From NCBI RefSeq assembly GCF_028583425.1, contig NC_072807.1, forward strand, positions 34,415,001 through 34,479,000: a stretch of 64,000 bases of DNA, in the 5' to 3' direction. Positions within the stretch are counted from its first letter, which is position 1. The number at the start of each line of letters is the position of its first letter. The DNA comes from Eublepharis macularius. Its lineage: Eukaryota; Chordata; Lepidosauria; Squamata; Eublepharidae. The notes under the pieces are model-generated. The model was not told the DNA's origin. It was given only the letters and a program-made list of their open reading frames with translations, and searched no databases. Shown piece after piece: positions 34,641 through 46,313 of the stretch. A program made the position numbers and the translations under genes.

Positions 34641-35149
34641 ATGTCTATAGGAGAGAGGTTGCATCCGGCAAAAGGAGAAAGCCCAGTCCATCTTGAGAAG
34701 CAGATTTCAGCTAAGGTGAATAGAAGCTTGACTGAAATGGAACAGGTTCTCTCCGTTCACTAAAAGCAGGAGAGAGGTGATGAATGGGGAACTCAGAGGA
34801 CCCAGACTTTGTCCTCTGTTGTTCCAGCAAGAGGAGGTGAGTTCGTATTATCCTTTGTGGATGCACGGCATACATCGGTAAACGCTGCTGCAAACCTGTT
34901 TGCGCTAATCATGAATTTCCACCAAGCAAGGAGACGTGGATGCACGTGTGAACTCATTTCCTGTGCAGGCTGACCCTTAAACACTGGGTTCTTCTTCATG
35001 GTCTTCGTGTAGCACACCTGTGCAGGTCAGTGATTTGGAAACTTCTAGAGCTATGTAGGATTGCACTTTTTTCACGCTTATGGTGTAACGTGAAATGTCA
35101 GTGCTGTGTGCAATAATACTTTGGCTTACATTTTCTTCTCCTTTCCCAG

Positions 35150-35247
35150 ATATCGTTCTCTGTGATGCTGACCATTGATGATAGAGGAGCTGGATCTAGC
35201 TAATCGGGTGCTGCCGTGGTTGCAACTTCCAACATGACCAATCCTCA
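35150..35247 (+). CDS. TMEM266: TMEM266 exon with translation start (5'UTR plus MTNPQ)
   Basis: A polypyrimidine tract and CAG (ending 35,149) precede this 98-nt exon, and gtaaga follows at 35,248. The ATG at 35,234 begins M-T-N-P-, and the last two bases (CA) complete Gln with the first G of the exon at 38,317. The resulting start, MTNPQPPLDGG, closely matches the early part of human TMEM266 as remembered. In-frame sequence upstream reads AAVVATSN after a TAA stop at 35,201, resembling the few residues that precede this Met in the human protein, but it contains no ATG. Translation therefore probably starts at 35,234, giving a slightly shorter N-terminus. The in-frame stop rules out an earlier start within this exon. 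Confidence 0.88.
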
Positions 35248-35902
35248 GTAAGAACTGATATAAGGAAACTTGGTTAAAGGTGTCATGTTTATAAACTTGT
35301 CTTCAAAATGTTCTTTTTATATGAATCCCGTTCCCCTACGTAAGATCTTCCCCATTCAAATGATGCTGTTGCGCAAAAGATCTCTCTGAACAAAAATTGT
35401 CAAATGGATATTTCAGTCATTGAGATGCTAGAGGCTACGCCCTATTTTGTTTTTTTATTCATCACTGTGGCTTGGAAGCTGGAAAAACGATTTAATTATA
35501 AATTATAAAACGAATTTCAGGCCAGCTTATTTTTTGTCTTCTTTTTTCCCTTCTGACATGCATATATTGTCCATAATGTTTCTAACAAATATCTGCTCCT
35601 AGAATTGGGCATTCCCGCAACATACTGGGTTAAATTTCACATAGGATGTTTTTGAAACATGTATTCTGGTTGGCCTTTTTCTTTCCAGGTCTTCTTTCTG
35701 TATTTTTATGCCAAACACTTCTGCCCACATACATTGATTAGGCCAGGGGTCTGCAGTTGATGGCTCCAGAGCCAACATGGCTTTAAAAAAACCCTTCAAA
35801 GCTTTAAGTTAAGGTATATTGGGAGAGTGGGAGGAATGCAGGAATAATCATTCCGTGAAGGGAATGTCAGGCAAAGATTTTTATGAGATTAAAGGGTTTC
35901 TT

Positions 35903-36199
35903 AGAGCCCCGTGGTGCAGAGTGGTAAGCTGCAGTACTGCAGCCCAAGCTCTGCTCACACACGACCTGAGTTCGATCCTGGCGGAAGCTGGGTTCAGGTA
36001 GCCGGCTCAAGGTTGACTCAGCCTTCCATCCTTCCGAGGTCGGTAAAATGAGTACCCAGTTTCCTGGGGGTAAAGTGTAGATGACTGGGGAAGGCAATGG
36101 CAAACCACCCTGTAACAGAAGTCTGCCGAGAAAATGTCGTGATGCAACATCCCCCCATGGGTCAGGAATGACTCGGTGCTTGCACAGGGGACTACCTTT
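35903..36199 (+). mobile_element. tRNA-derived SINE (GTGGCGCAGAGTGG family)
   Basis: It starts with CCCCGTGGTGCAGAGTGGTA, has box B GTTCGATCC and ends 'gtgcttgcacaggggactacc'. It closely matches 19,807-20,106. Confidence 0.85.
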
Positions 36200-36339
36200 G
36201 CATTACTAGAAAGGTTTTAAAGGAAGCAAATGATAAAGGTGAATAGTTGCCAGTAATCCATGCATGGATATATGTCGTTGGGATAAAACAATCACGTAGG
36301 GGCGTTCTTGGGTATATTTGTTGTGAAATCTCTGTTTGC

Positions 36340-36584
36340 CACTTCCGAAGAAAGGACTCGCAGCTGCCAGTGTTTGGGTATGGAAACTTCAGGCCCTGCT
36401 CGAATGTAGGTTCTTCAGAAATACAAGGGATTATTATATTAAGCCCTTGATTAACCAACCGTCCCCTTATACTCCAGAAACCCTGGCTCTTTTGCTTAGT
36501 GATAAGGATCCTAAATTTACCTTAGCAATTGCAAAATATGTCTCAGTCCTTTTAGCCTTTGCATCCAAAAAAGATAAGGAATAA
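36340..36584 (+). pseudogene. LINE ORF2 C-terminal remnant
   Basis: The frame reads LLECRFFRNTRDYYIKPLIN and LLLSDKDPKFTLAIAKY before a stop at 36,582. The Cys, 'RD.YI.PLI' and 'DKDP…IAKY' spacing matches the fragment at 5,670-5,966 (HCPF…RDKFISPLL…DENP…IAKF). It is a 5'-truncated copy of a related LINE. Confidence 0.6.
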
Positions 36585-37021
36585 GTATTTTCCGCTGCTC
36601 AAGATTTATGAATCAATGAGCTTCTAAAGGAATGAAAGGAAAGGGGAATGAGACTTCAGGCTTGTTAATCAAATGTAAATGATCAGTAATGTTAAGCTGT
36701 ATAGTTTCAGCTACGCAAATGGGCTTCCTTATACTGGCTCTTTGTTGTTCTCTTGCTCGGAATTTTGACGTTGTTTGGCTCTTTAATCACAGACCCCTGG
36801 ATTTGCCAAAACGTCTTATCAGTGTTTGGTCCTTTATTTAGAATACGAGCTATTAATATTATCCAGATGGTTATCCAAGCCACTCAAATCACTCAAGGAT
36901 TTTGAGAGGAGCTGCTTTAGAGAGGAGTTGGTGCAGAGACTGCAATCGTAAAGGCAAAGAAGGATGTCAAAGCAAGTCTTCCCAGACACCGTATTATTTG
37001 GGCGGGGGTGGGGGGAGAAAA

Positions 37022-37186
37022 TGGCTGTTTTTACACTGCTTACCGGCCATGGAACATCACGCCGAGCTCCCGGAACTACAGCGTCTTCCTGGTGTGATGT
37101 TCTCTCGCGGAATTGAACCAGGAAGACTCTGCCATTCCAGGAGCTCGGCACGATGTTCCGTGGCCAGTAAGCAGTGTGAAAATGGC
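37022..37186. mobile_element. Hairpin MITE
   Basis: Imperfect inverted arms of about 60 bp carry ACACTGCTTAC, GGAACATC and CCGAGCTCC on the left and their complements on the right, around a centre with a second small inverted repeat (tcttcctgg/ccaggaaga). Confidence 0.65.
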
Positions 37187-38316
37187 CAATTTGAGCAAAA
37201 CAGCTTAGTGTTTCTACAGAACTGAGCGAGTGCTGCTGTATTACTGATAGAGAGTTTCATAACTGCACCCTAGCATGTTTCCAGTTGGAGGAAAGGCATT
37301 TGCTTGAATTAATGGGAAGCTATCCCATCCTTGCTGGGGTATAATATGCAGAATCTCTCGGGTTCTTCGTCCATTCCATTGGATATAAAGTAACAAGCAA
37401 TAACATATTGGAGTGTTTTGTCTTCGTTGTGATGTAGTGCTGTTTAGTCGTGGAAATCTCCCACACCGCAGTCATCTAGAAAATTATGTTGTTGAATACA
37501 GCAATTCTTGTTTTATTTATTAAGATGGTTTTCCCCTCTGCTTTTGCCCCTCCAATGTGGATCCAAAGCGGTTTACAAAAATGCAACTTAAATAAACAGA
37601 AAAACAAAAAGTGTAATAAACTGTAGTGGATTGCACTGATCCTGGCTCTGCTGGGCTGGGTTGCCCAAGGCCACAGGTGGTAAGTCCTGGGGCAAGAGCC
37701 CTTTGGCTCCTGCTCAAAGGCTGGTGCCTCTGGTCATGCCTAGGATTTAATACCCGCAAAAGGAAGGGAACAGAAGCCCAGCTCAGACTGTGTGCAGCTG
37801 GCAGACATGTTCCCAAGAAGCCCCCTCCCTTGGCAGAGGAACCTCTGGCTATGCCCAAGCTTTAATGCTTCTCCAAGCAGATCCCAAACCCCAGAAATAA
37901 AGAATATAATTCCGTGGGGGAAAGCAGCACATGCTACGCAAAGCCAGCATCCAACCAGGAGCCTCCAAAAGCAGGCAGGTCCCCCTAGATGTGGTCTTCT
38001 CTTCTACTCTGTTTGTGGCATTTAGTGGTCTAACCATTTTAACAGATTTGGGGGACACCAGCCTGCTAGCCAACACGGTCATGCAGCCGGCCAACATGCC
38101 TGACAAATGAAGTAGCTTGTGGGCTGGATGTCGGCCATATTTCCCTGCTTCTGTGCTAGGTGGTAGCCCTGTTCTATATTTTCCCATGCAATATTACAAG
38201 CGCGTTTGTATATAACTAGCCTGGTGTCTCTTCATTTGAATTGCCGTACATAGTTTGCTTTTTCTCGCTGAGCGTGTTGTTTCTTTCCCCACCTTGTTTT
38301 ATTTGCTGTTTGTTAG

Positions 38317-38505
38317 GCCTCCTCTAGATGGTGGAGTTTCAGAAGTTGAAATAATTTCTCAACAAATAGAAGAAGAGACCAAAAGCATAGCCCCCGTACA
38401 GCTTGTTAATTTTGCTTATCGGGATTTACCGCTCGCTGCGCTAGATCTCTCTGTAGCAGGTTCTCAGCTCTTGTCAAATTTGGACGAGGAGTACCAAAGA
38501 GAAGG
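38317..38505 (+). CDS. TMEM266: TMEM266 cytoplasmic N-terminal exon
   Basis: This 189-nt exon has acceptor tgtttgttag (ending 38,316) and donor gtaagt (from 38,506). It encodes a 63-residue stretch that includes VSEVEIISQQIEEETKSIAP, VQLVNFAYRDLPLAALDLS and GSQLLSNLDEEYQREG. It is nearly identical to the N-terminal cytoplasmic segment of vertebrate TMEM266, the voltage-sensor-domain protein also called HVRP1 or C15orf27. The exon begins in phase 2 (CA|G) and ends in phase 2 (GG|A), and joins its neighbours without a frame break. No transmembrane segment is present, and acidic residues dominate. The following 17-kb intron carries a large minisatellite. Confidence 0.95.
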
Positions 38506-38634
38506 GTAAGTGCCGAATAACGATTTAAATATCTTTTCTGTATCACGTGTTTCTGTGTGCTTAAGGGGGCTTGTACCTTATTAACATCTGTGTCTGCTAA
38601 AAGCCAAGAGTATAACTGATAAAGTTCCATGTAA

Positions 38635-38888
38635 TAACAACAACAACAACAACAACATTTGATTTATATACTGCCCTTCACAACTTAATGCCCACTCAGA
38701 GCAGTTTACAAAGTATGTTGTTATCTCCACAACAAACACTCTGTGAGGTGGGCGGGGCGGAGAGAACTCCTAGAAGCTGTGACTAGCCCAAGGTCACCCA
38801 GCTGGCTTCAAGCAGAGGAGTGGGGAATCAAACCTGGCTCTCCGGATTACAGTCCTGCTGCTCTTAACCACTACACCAAACTGGCTCC
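38635..38888 (-). mobile_element. Sauria SINE
   Basis: Its complement starts GAGCCAGTTTGGTGTAGTGG and carries the standard body and tail, ending in (GTT)n at 38,635-38,658. It starts 130 bp after the TMEM266 donor at 38,506. Confidence 0.88.
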
Positions 38889-39063
38889 TCGAAGATGTAC
38901 CGAAGTTTCTGACATCACATCATCTTAGTTGGTCTCTGGTGGTTATGTCTGGCTACCAACGGAATCTATCTCCAGGGTCGTTGGGTTTTTTTAATCTGTT
39001 CAGAGAGTAGAAGGACTAGGTGACAGTTTTCTGTCTTGTCCGTGTTCCCACCTTGAACATATA

Positions 39064-42000
39064 GAATAACCATTACGTAGAACATTTTCCCCCTGTACTA
39101 ACAAAAACCATCACCGAATAACCATTATGTAGAACTTTCCCCCCCTGTACTAACAAAAACCATCACCGAATAACCATTACGTAGAACTTTTCCCCCCTGT
39201 ACTAACAGAAACCATCACCGAATAACCATTACGTAGAACTTTTCCCCCCTGTACTAACAGAAACCATCACCGAATAACCATTACGTAGGACATTCCCCCC
39301 CTGTACTAACAGAAACCATCACCGAATAACCATTACGTAGAACTTTTCCCCCCTGTACTAACAGAAACCATCACCGAATAACCATTACGTAGAACTTTTC
39401 CCCCCTGTACTAACAGAAACCATCACCGAATAACCATTACGTAGAACTTTCCCCCCCTGTACTAACAGAAACCATCACCGAATAACCATTACGTAGAACT
39501 TCCCCCCCCTGTACTAACAGAAACCATCACCGAATAACCATTACGTAGAACTTTTCCCCCCTGTACTAACAGAAACCATCACCGAATAACCATTATGTAG
39601 AACATTTTCCCACCTGTACTAACAAAAACCATCACCAAATAACCATTACGTAGAACTTTCCCCCCCTGTACTAACAGAAACCATCACCGAATAACCATTA
39701 CGTAGAACTTTCCCCCCCTGTACTAACAGAAACCATCACCGAATAACCATTACGTAGAACTTCCCCCCCTGTACTAACAGAAACCATCACCGAATAACCA
39801 TTACCTAGAACTTTCCCCCCCTGTACTAACAGAAACCATCACCGAATAACCATTACGTAGAACTTTTCCCCCCTGTACTAACAGAAACCATCACCGAATA
39901 ACCATTACGTAGAACTTTCCCCCCCTGTACTAACAGAAACCATCATCGAATAACCATTATGTAGAACTTTTCCCCCCTGTACTAACAGAAACCATCACCG
40001 AATAACCATTACGTAGAACTTTCTCCCCCTGTACTAACAGAAACCATCACCAAATAACCATTACGTAGAACTTCCCCCCCCTGTACTAACAGAAACCATC
40101 AGCGAATAACCATTACGTAGAACTTTTCCCCCCTGTACTAACAGAAACCATCACCGAATAACCATTACGTAGAACTTTTCCCCCCTGTACTAACAGAAAC
40201 CATCACCGAATAACCATTACGTAGAACTTTTCCCCCCTGTACTAACAGAAACCATCACCGAATAACCATTACGTAGGACATTCCCCCCCTGTACTAACAG
40301 AAACCATCACCGAATAACCATTACGTAGAACTTTTCCCCCCTGTACTAACAGAAACCATCACCGAATAACCATTACGTAGAACTTTTCCCCCCTGTACTA
40401 ACAGAAACCATCACCGAATAACCATTACGTAGAACTTTCCCCCCCTGTACTAACAGAAACCATCACCGAATAACCATTACGTAGAACTTCCCCCCCCTGT
40501 ACTAACAGAAACCATCACCGAATAACCATTACGTAGAACTTTCCCCCCCTGTACTAACAGAAACCATCACCGAATAACCATTATGTAGAACATTTTCCCA
40601 CCTGTACTAACAAAAACCATCACCAAATAACCATTACGTAGAACTTTCCCCCCCTGTACTAACAGAAACCATCACCGAATAACCATTACGTAGAACTTTC
40701 CCCCCCTGTACTAACAGAAACCATCACCGAATAACCATTACGTAGAACTTCCCCCCCTGTACTAACAGAAACCATCACCGAATAACCATTACCTAGAACT
40801 TTCCCCCCCTGTACTAACAGAAACCATCACCGAATAACCATTACGTAGAACTTTTCCCCCCTGTACTAACAGAAACCATCACCGAATAACCATTACGTAG
40901 AACTTTCCCCCCCTGTACTAACAGAAACCATCATCGAATAACCATTATGTAGAACTTTTCCCCCCTGTACTAACAGAAACCATCACCGAATAACCATTAC
41001 GTAGAACTTTCTCCCCCTGTACTAACAGAAACCATCACCAAATAACCATTACGTAGAACTTCCCCCCCCTGTACTAACAGAAACCATCAGCGAATAACCA
41101 TTACGTAGAACTTTTCCCCCCTGTACTAACAGAAACCATCACCGAATAACCATTACGTAGAACTTCCCCCCTGTACTAACAGAAACCATCACCGAATAAC
41201 CATTATGTAGAACATTTTCCCACCTGTACTAACAAAAACCATCACCGAATAACCATTACGTAGAACTTTCCCCCCCTGTACTAACAGAAACCATCACCGA
41301 ATAACCATTACGTAGAACTTACCGAATAACCATTACGTAGAACTTTCCCCCCCTGTACTAACAGAAACCATCACCGAATAACCATTACGTAGAACTTTCC
41401 CCCCCTGTACTAACAGAAACCATCACCGAATAACCATTACGTAGAACATTTTCCCACCTGTACTAACAAAAACCATCACCGAATAACCATTACGTAGAAC
41501 TTTCCCCCCCTGTACTAACAGAAACCATCACCGAATAACCATTACGTAGAACTTTCCCCCCCTGTACTAACAGAAACCATCACCGAATAACCATTACGTA
41601 GAAGTTTTCCCCCCTGTACTAACAGAAACCATCATCGAATAACCATTACTTAGAACTTTCCCCCCCTGTACTAACAGAAACCATCACCGAATAACCATTA
41701 CGTAGAACTTACCGAATAACCATTACGTAGAACTTTCCCCCCCTGTACTAACAGAAACCATCACCGAATAACCATTACGTAGAACTTCCCCCCCCTGTAC
41801 TAACAGAAACCATCACCGAATAACCATTACGTAGAACATTTTCCCACCTGTACTAACAAAAACCATCACCGAATAACCATTACGTAGAACTTTCCCCCCC
41901 TGTACTATCAGAAACCATCACCGAATAACCATTACGTAGAACTTTCCCCCCCTGTACTAACAGAAACCATCACCGAATAACCATTACGTAGAACTTTTCC

Positions 42001-42640
42001 CCCCTGTACTAACAGAAACCATTATCGAATAACCATTACGTAGAACTTTTCCCCCCTGTACTAACAGAAACCATCATCGAATAACCATTACTTAGAACTT
42101 TTCCCCCCTGTACTAACAGAAACCATTATCGAATAACCATTACGTAGAACTTTTCCCCCCTGTACTAACAGAAACCATTATCGAATAACCATTACGTAGA
42201 ACTTTCCCCCCCTGTACTAACAGAAACCATCATCGAATAACCATTATGTAGAACTTTTCCCCCCTGTACTAACAGAAACGATCATCGAATAACCATTACA
42301 TAGAACATTTTCCCACCTGTACTAACAAAAACCATCATCGAATAACCATTACGTAGAACTTTTCCCCCCTGTACTAACAGAAACCATTATCGAATAACCA
42401 TTATGTAGAACTTTTCCCCCCTGTACTAACAAAAACCATCACCGAATAACCATTACGTAGAACTTTTCCCCCCTGTACTAACAGAAACCATTATCGAATA
42501 ACCATTATGTAGAACTTTCCCCCCCTGTACTAACAAAAACCATCGCCGAATAACCATTACGTAGAACTTTTCCCCCCTGTACTAACAGAAACCATTATCA
42601 AATAACCATTATGTAGAACTTTTCCCACTCCTGTGCTAAC
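39064..42640 (+). repeat. 52-bp minisatellite, about 69 units, with higher-order structure
   Basis: The unit is about 52 bp: accgaataaccattacgtag, then aacttttcccccctgtacta, then acagaaaccatc. Units differ mainly in the T/C run length and in a few positions (acgtag/atgtag, accgaa/atcgaa, acag/acaa). Rare variants recur 988 bp apart (GTAGGACATT at about 39,284 and 40,272; ACCTAG at 39,803 and 40,791; CATCAGCGAA at 40,099 and 41,087), revealing a duplicated 19-unit block. A truncated unit recurs 390 bp apart (41,321 and 41,711). The 3' end is enriched in the 'attatcgaa' variant. The array lies in the 17-kb TMEM266 intron and has no coding potential. Confidence 0.97.
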
Positions 42641-42726
42641 TAAAATCAGTGTTAAAGGCCAGGGATGAGGAAAGAAATTTGTGACTTCCCCAACAAAGCT
42701 ATGAAGAAGATCCCAGTTTTGGACTT

Positions 42727-43310
42727 AGATGCAGAGGAGTTAGCCGTGTTAGTCTGTAGTTGATTCCAAAGAGGGGGAGTGGTCTCAGAAGCAATGAAAA
42801 CCAAAAAAATCACAGGGACCACAATCCAACAATGAAGTTTTATGTTCAAGTACAGAACTAAATTTCACACCGCACAGTGAAGAATAAATCCATTTGGCCG
42901 GTGAGTCAAAATTTTTTTACTGTAAACTCCCAGCTGGAGGTGGCAACGGGCTAGCCAGCTTCAAAATATCCCGTTTCGCACCCGTGTGCTTCTTCTAAAG
43001 CCACTATATCGAGATTAAGTCATCCACAATTTTCCAGTCACATTTAGTATGGTCCGTCTCCAACTTCATTGTTGGATTGTGGTCCCTGTGATTTTTTTGG
43101 TTTTCAGTGTTAGTCTGTAGTAGCAAAATCAAAAAGAGTCCAGTAGCACCTTTAAGACTAACCAACTTTATTGTAGCATAAGCTTTCGAGAATCGCAGTT
43201 CTCTTCCCTGTTTGCTGTGGGGGGGAAGAGAACTGTGATTCTCGAAAGCTTATGCTACAATAAAGTTGGTTAGTCTTAAAGGTGCTACTGGACTCTTTTT
43301 AGTTTTAGAC
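42727..43310. mobile_element. PLE tail pair interrupted by a second PLE
   Basis: The outer unit begins gatgcagaggagttagccg and ends 'ggtgctactggactcttttt'. It is flanked by AGTTTTGGACTT (42,715-42,726) and AGTTTTAGACTT (43,311-43,322), a 12-bp duplication with one mismatch. It is split by the element at 42,761-43,106. Confidence 0.8.
42761..43106 (-). mobile_element. Nested PLE-like element with 45-bp exact terminal inverted repeats
   Basis: An exact 15-bp target duplication GTGTTAGTCTGTAGT lies at 42,746-42,760 and 43,107-43,121. Inside, 42,795-42,839 and 43,062-43,106 are perfect 45-bp inverted repeats. The minus strand contains GAAGAAGCACACGGGTGCG followed by AAACGGG, the stem-II plus GAAAC pattern found in PLE hammerhead motifs. 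The CUGA box is mutated. Confidence 0.75.
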
Positions 43311-44399
43311 TTGACATCTCAGCTTAAGGGATCTCAGCTTTATATTGTTCAATGAGTGTTAGCTTTGAGGCATAAAAGCATCCTATGTTATTAGTACAAG
43401 TCCTAGCCAAGCTGCTGTTTGACTAGGGTGGACCCAACCATCCTCCAAGAAGCCTTCCTCCCATCTAAGGAGTCTTGCCTGGCTCTTTCTCCAGTGTAAG
43501 GGCCTCTCCCGAAATTGGAGGGAGGCGTCAAACTTGAGCCGAAAGAAAAGACAGGGTATAAGTATTTTAAGAAATCAACAAACTTTGCTCAGTGGAGTGG
43601 TAGGACAGAGATAGGACCCCCTGTCTTCTGAATTTCACCTTCCACCACGTTCCCTTCCCCTTCAAAGAACAGTATGTTGTCAGAGCTCTCTTTCATTTCT
43701 CATCTCTAGGCCCACAGCTCAGCTGTGGACCTAGAGAAGATGGCTTCATTTGCAGTGGCATGTTCTTGAGGTGTGGATGGCCCAGTCTTTGTTTTGTTGG
43801 GTGGTTTGGCTTCAGTCTGTGTTACTCACTGAGGCGACAGACTCGTTTGAGAAGACGCAAGCAGCCAGTTGAGTTGGACACGTGCCTGTCGAGAGAAGCC
43901 GGGACATTGTCGTCTATCTAGTCTCTTGGCACCCGTTCCACAATCAGCTACTGTCCTGACTTCCTTTCTTAACTAAGTTACAGAGTAGGTGATTAACTTT
44001 CATCTGTGAGGCCAGCTATGTTTGATGGGATACCAATTAAGGTATGTCACAGAGTCTTGCCTTGTGATGTAATCGTCTATTTAAGCCTGGACGTCGTCAA
44101 CAGCAAGAATGAGATCGCTGAACTTATTTGGCAATCTCTTCCTTTCATTGTACGCATGAAGCTAAATGAGATTATGGGAAGCTTTGGAATGAGGTGGCCT
44201 TCCTCTATTGCAGATGCCAAGGCGTGTCTTCTACTCCTTTCGAGACCCTTGCCCCCCAGCTTTTGATTCTCAGTGCTATGGGTGCATAGGTTCCTAGACA
44301 GCCGATTAAAACCAAATCCAGACAAGAATGAGGGTAACAATGGACAGCAGCCTCGGTGACCTCCGCTAAAGGAGTTCACCAGTCACCAACTTGATTAAT

Positions 44400-45310
44400 C
44401 CGCCTGTGTTCACCTCGGCTTTGAAGTCTTAAAAGTGCTTCTGGATCCCTGGCTGTGATTTGTTGTTGATTTGGAAGATGGCAGCAGCCAGAAGCGCGCC
44501 TCACTGACAGGAACCATCAAATTGCTTCTTGGTTCCCTCCAGATATCCTGGTCCCATTGCGCGACGGCTAGAGAGGTAGTGAATTCCCCTGAACTTGCAT
44601 GGAATTGGATGCTGTGCCAAAGGGGAACCAAACTATTTGCCAAACAGCTCAGTTTTATTTCTAGACTTCTTCTGAACTCCAAACGCCTTGTAAAAGTCAT
44701 GAGGCGTTCTATATCCACCTCTCTCTCCCTCCTTCTCCCTTCCCCTTCCTACTTTGACTGCTGCTGCTGTAGTATCAGACTTGGAGAAATGGCTAGTCAG
44801 GCTGTTAGTAGGTGGGCAGAGAATGTTTTTCTTCCCATGCCTTCCCAAGTGCATCAGCGCAGTGTCAGAAATAGAGTCCTTGCTATCATTGCAAAATTCT
44901 GGAAAACAAAGGCTCTGCCTCCCGTTCAGCATTGGTACAATAAGATATGGGAATATTTTATTATGGACAAAATAACTGATTGTGTCTCTTCTTCAGTAAA
45001 ACCCTGCTTTTCATTCAGAGTTATTTGAGAAACGGCTTCCCTTTCTGGAATTTATGGAACGTAACGATGGTGTATTAAGTATTAAATAAGATTAAGTATT
45101 AATCTTAGAGTTATAGCAATATATTGGTTACTAAATGTACTTCTACATTACTCCAAACTTTTGTGAACTTTGCACCTTTTTTATCTTAACTGTTAAAGTA
45201 TTCTGCATTTAATCTTGACTGTTAAAGTTTACTGCAGGCTTTCTGTAAGTATTGTACTAGTTGTTATTGTTGTATTTGTTAAAAATTGTTACAAATACAT
45301 TTTTTAAAAA
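44400..45310 (+). mobile_element. L1-like LINE 3' end (probable)
   Basis: A frame from about 44,471 to 45,028 ends in KFWKTKALPPVQHWYNKIWEYF and IMDKIT. This resembles the C-terminal 'P…W..K.W….KLT' region of vertebrate L1 ORF2. AT-rich 3' UTR-like sequence and an A-rich stretch follow to 45,310. Frames shift in the interior, so it is inactive. The 5' limit is uncertain. Confidence 0.4.
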
Positions 45311-45422
45311 AAAATATATAGTCCTTGGGGAGTCTAGTGTTGTTATGTCAGGCATCACAAGGACTACATTTCCCAGGATGCATTGCAGCACCACACCTCT
45401 AGTGAGGCGCACAGTGCCTGCG

Positions 45423-45607
45423 AGCCAAGCTACAAGTGGCGAATTACACTTGCCTGGCAAGTGAACAGACTGACGTGTATTCTTCCCTGTTCACTTGCCG
45501 TTCACTTGCTCTCCACTTGATCAAGTGAATGGCAAGTGAACAGGGAGGAATACACATCAGTCTGTTCACTTGCCAGGCAAGTGTAATTCGTCACTTGTAG
45601 CTTGGCT
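45423..45607. mobile_element. Palindromic MITE, CTNAG family, copy 4
   Basis: It starts AGCCAAGCTACAAGTGGCG and ends with the complement. The flanks CTGCG (45,418-45,422) and CTCAG (45,608-45,612) are diverged relatives of CTNAG. Confidence 0.8.
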
Positions 45608-45612
45608 CTCAG

Positions 45613-46085
45613 AGTCTCTCTATATGTTACTAAGTACCTAGGGATGCTCAAGTGAACCTCATTTCACATGTCCCCTTTCCAACTTTCCATGCACTCGCTC
45701 GCGAAATCTCACTTCAGTTTGCTCCCTGTGAATACATTCCCATGTTTGATACTCGTTCCTCCTCAGCTGCTAAAAGTATCCCAGTTTCCCCCCCACCCCA
45801 TCCATTCATTGAAATGCAGATCTTGACACTTTCTCACACCTTAGAGAAATGCAAATTGGCAGTTCAGAGGAGCCTACAGCACTTGTTCTCGCAGGGAAAA
45901 CAGAGCTGAATTTGTGCTTTGCCTTCCGGAATCACTTGCAGATGCAGACGCACAAAGGGAGCTCCTGTGAAAGTAGCATTCACGTGCACTGAGCAAGAAC
46001 AGCCTGCACGTGAACTGAGGACTACAAATACAGTCCTGCACTTGAGCATCCCTAGGTACTCAGTAATGCATACTTTGAGGTACCA
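45613..46085. mobile_element. Unclassified terminal-inverted-repeat element, copy 1
   Basis: The left end GTTACTAAGTACCTAGGGAT, followed by GCTCAAGTG, is mirrored at the right by CACTTGAGCATCCCTAGGTA and CTCAGTAA. The interior closely matches 56,475-56,945. No transposase is visible. The outer limits and target duplication are uncertain because it abuts the MITE on its left. Confidence 0.65.
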
Positions 46086-46116
46086 GGAAAATGGGACAGG
46101 GGTAGATTCTCTCAGA

Positions 46117-46313
46117 GTTACCAACCTCAGAGTGGCTTCTGGAGTTCTCCTGGAATTACAGCTCCAAGCTGCAGAGATCAGTTTTCCTGGAGGAACTGTC
46201 AGCTTTGGAGTGCAAACTCTAGGGCATCACGTCTCCACAGAGTGCCCATCTCCTTCCTAAACTCCACCTCCCCGGGCACCAACCCCTTATCCCCAGGAAT
46301 TTGCCAAGCTGGA
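46117..46313 (-). mobile_element. Diverged hAT-type MITE (TAGGGTTGCCA family)
   Basis: It retains 'ctggagttctcctggaattacagctcc', 'gcagagatcagttttcctggag' and 'ccccaggaatttgccaagctgg'. Both terminal repeats have decayed. Confidence 0.55.

Noticed and set aside
39064..42640. CRISPR-like array
   Set aside because: Units are tandem with no unique spacers, and the context is vertebrate intron. It is a minisatellite.
44006..44266. Possible unique exon or gene at 44.0-45.0 kb
   Set aside because: The downstream frame ends in L1-like residues and an A-rich 3' end follows, so retroelement decay is the better explanation.
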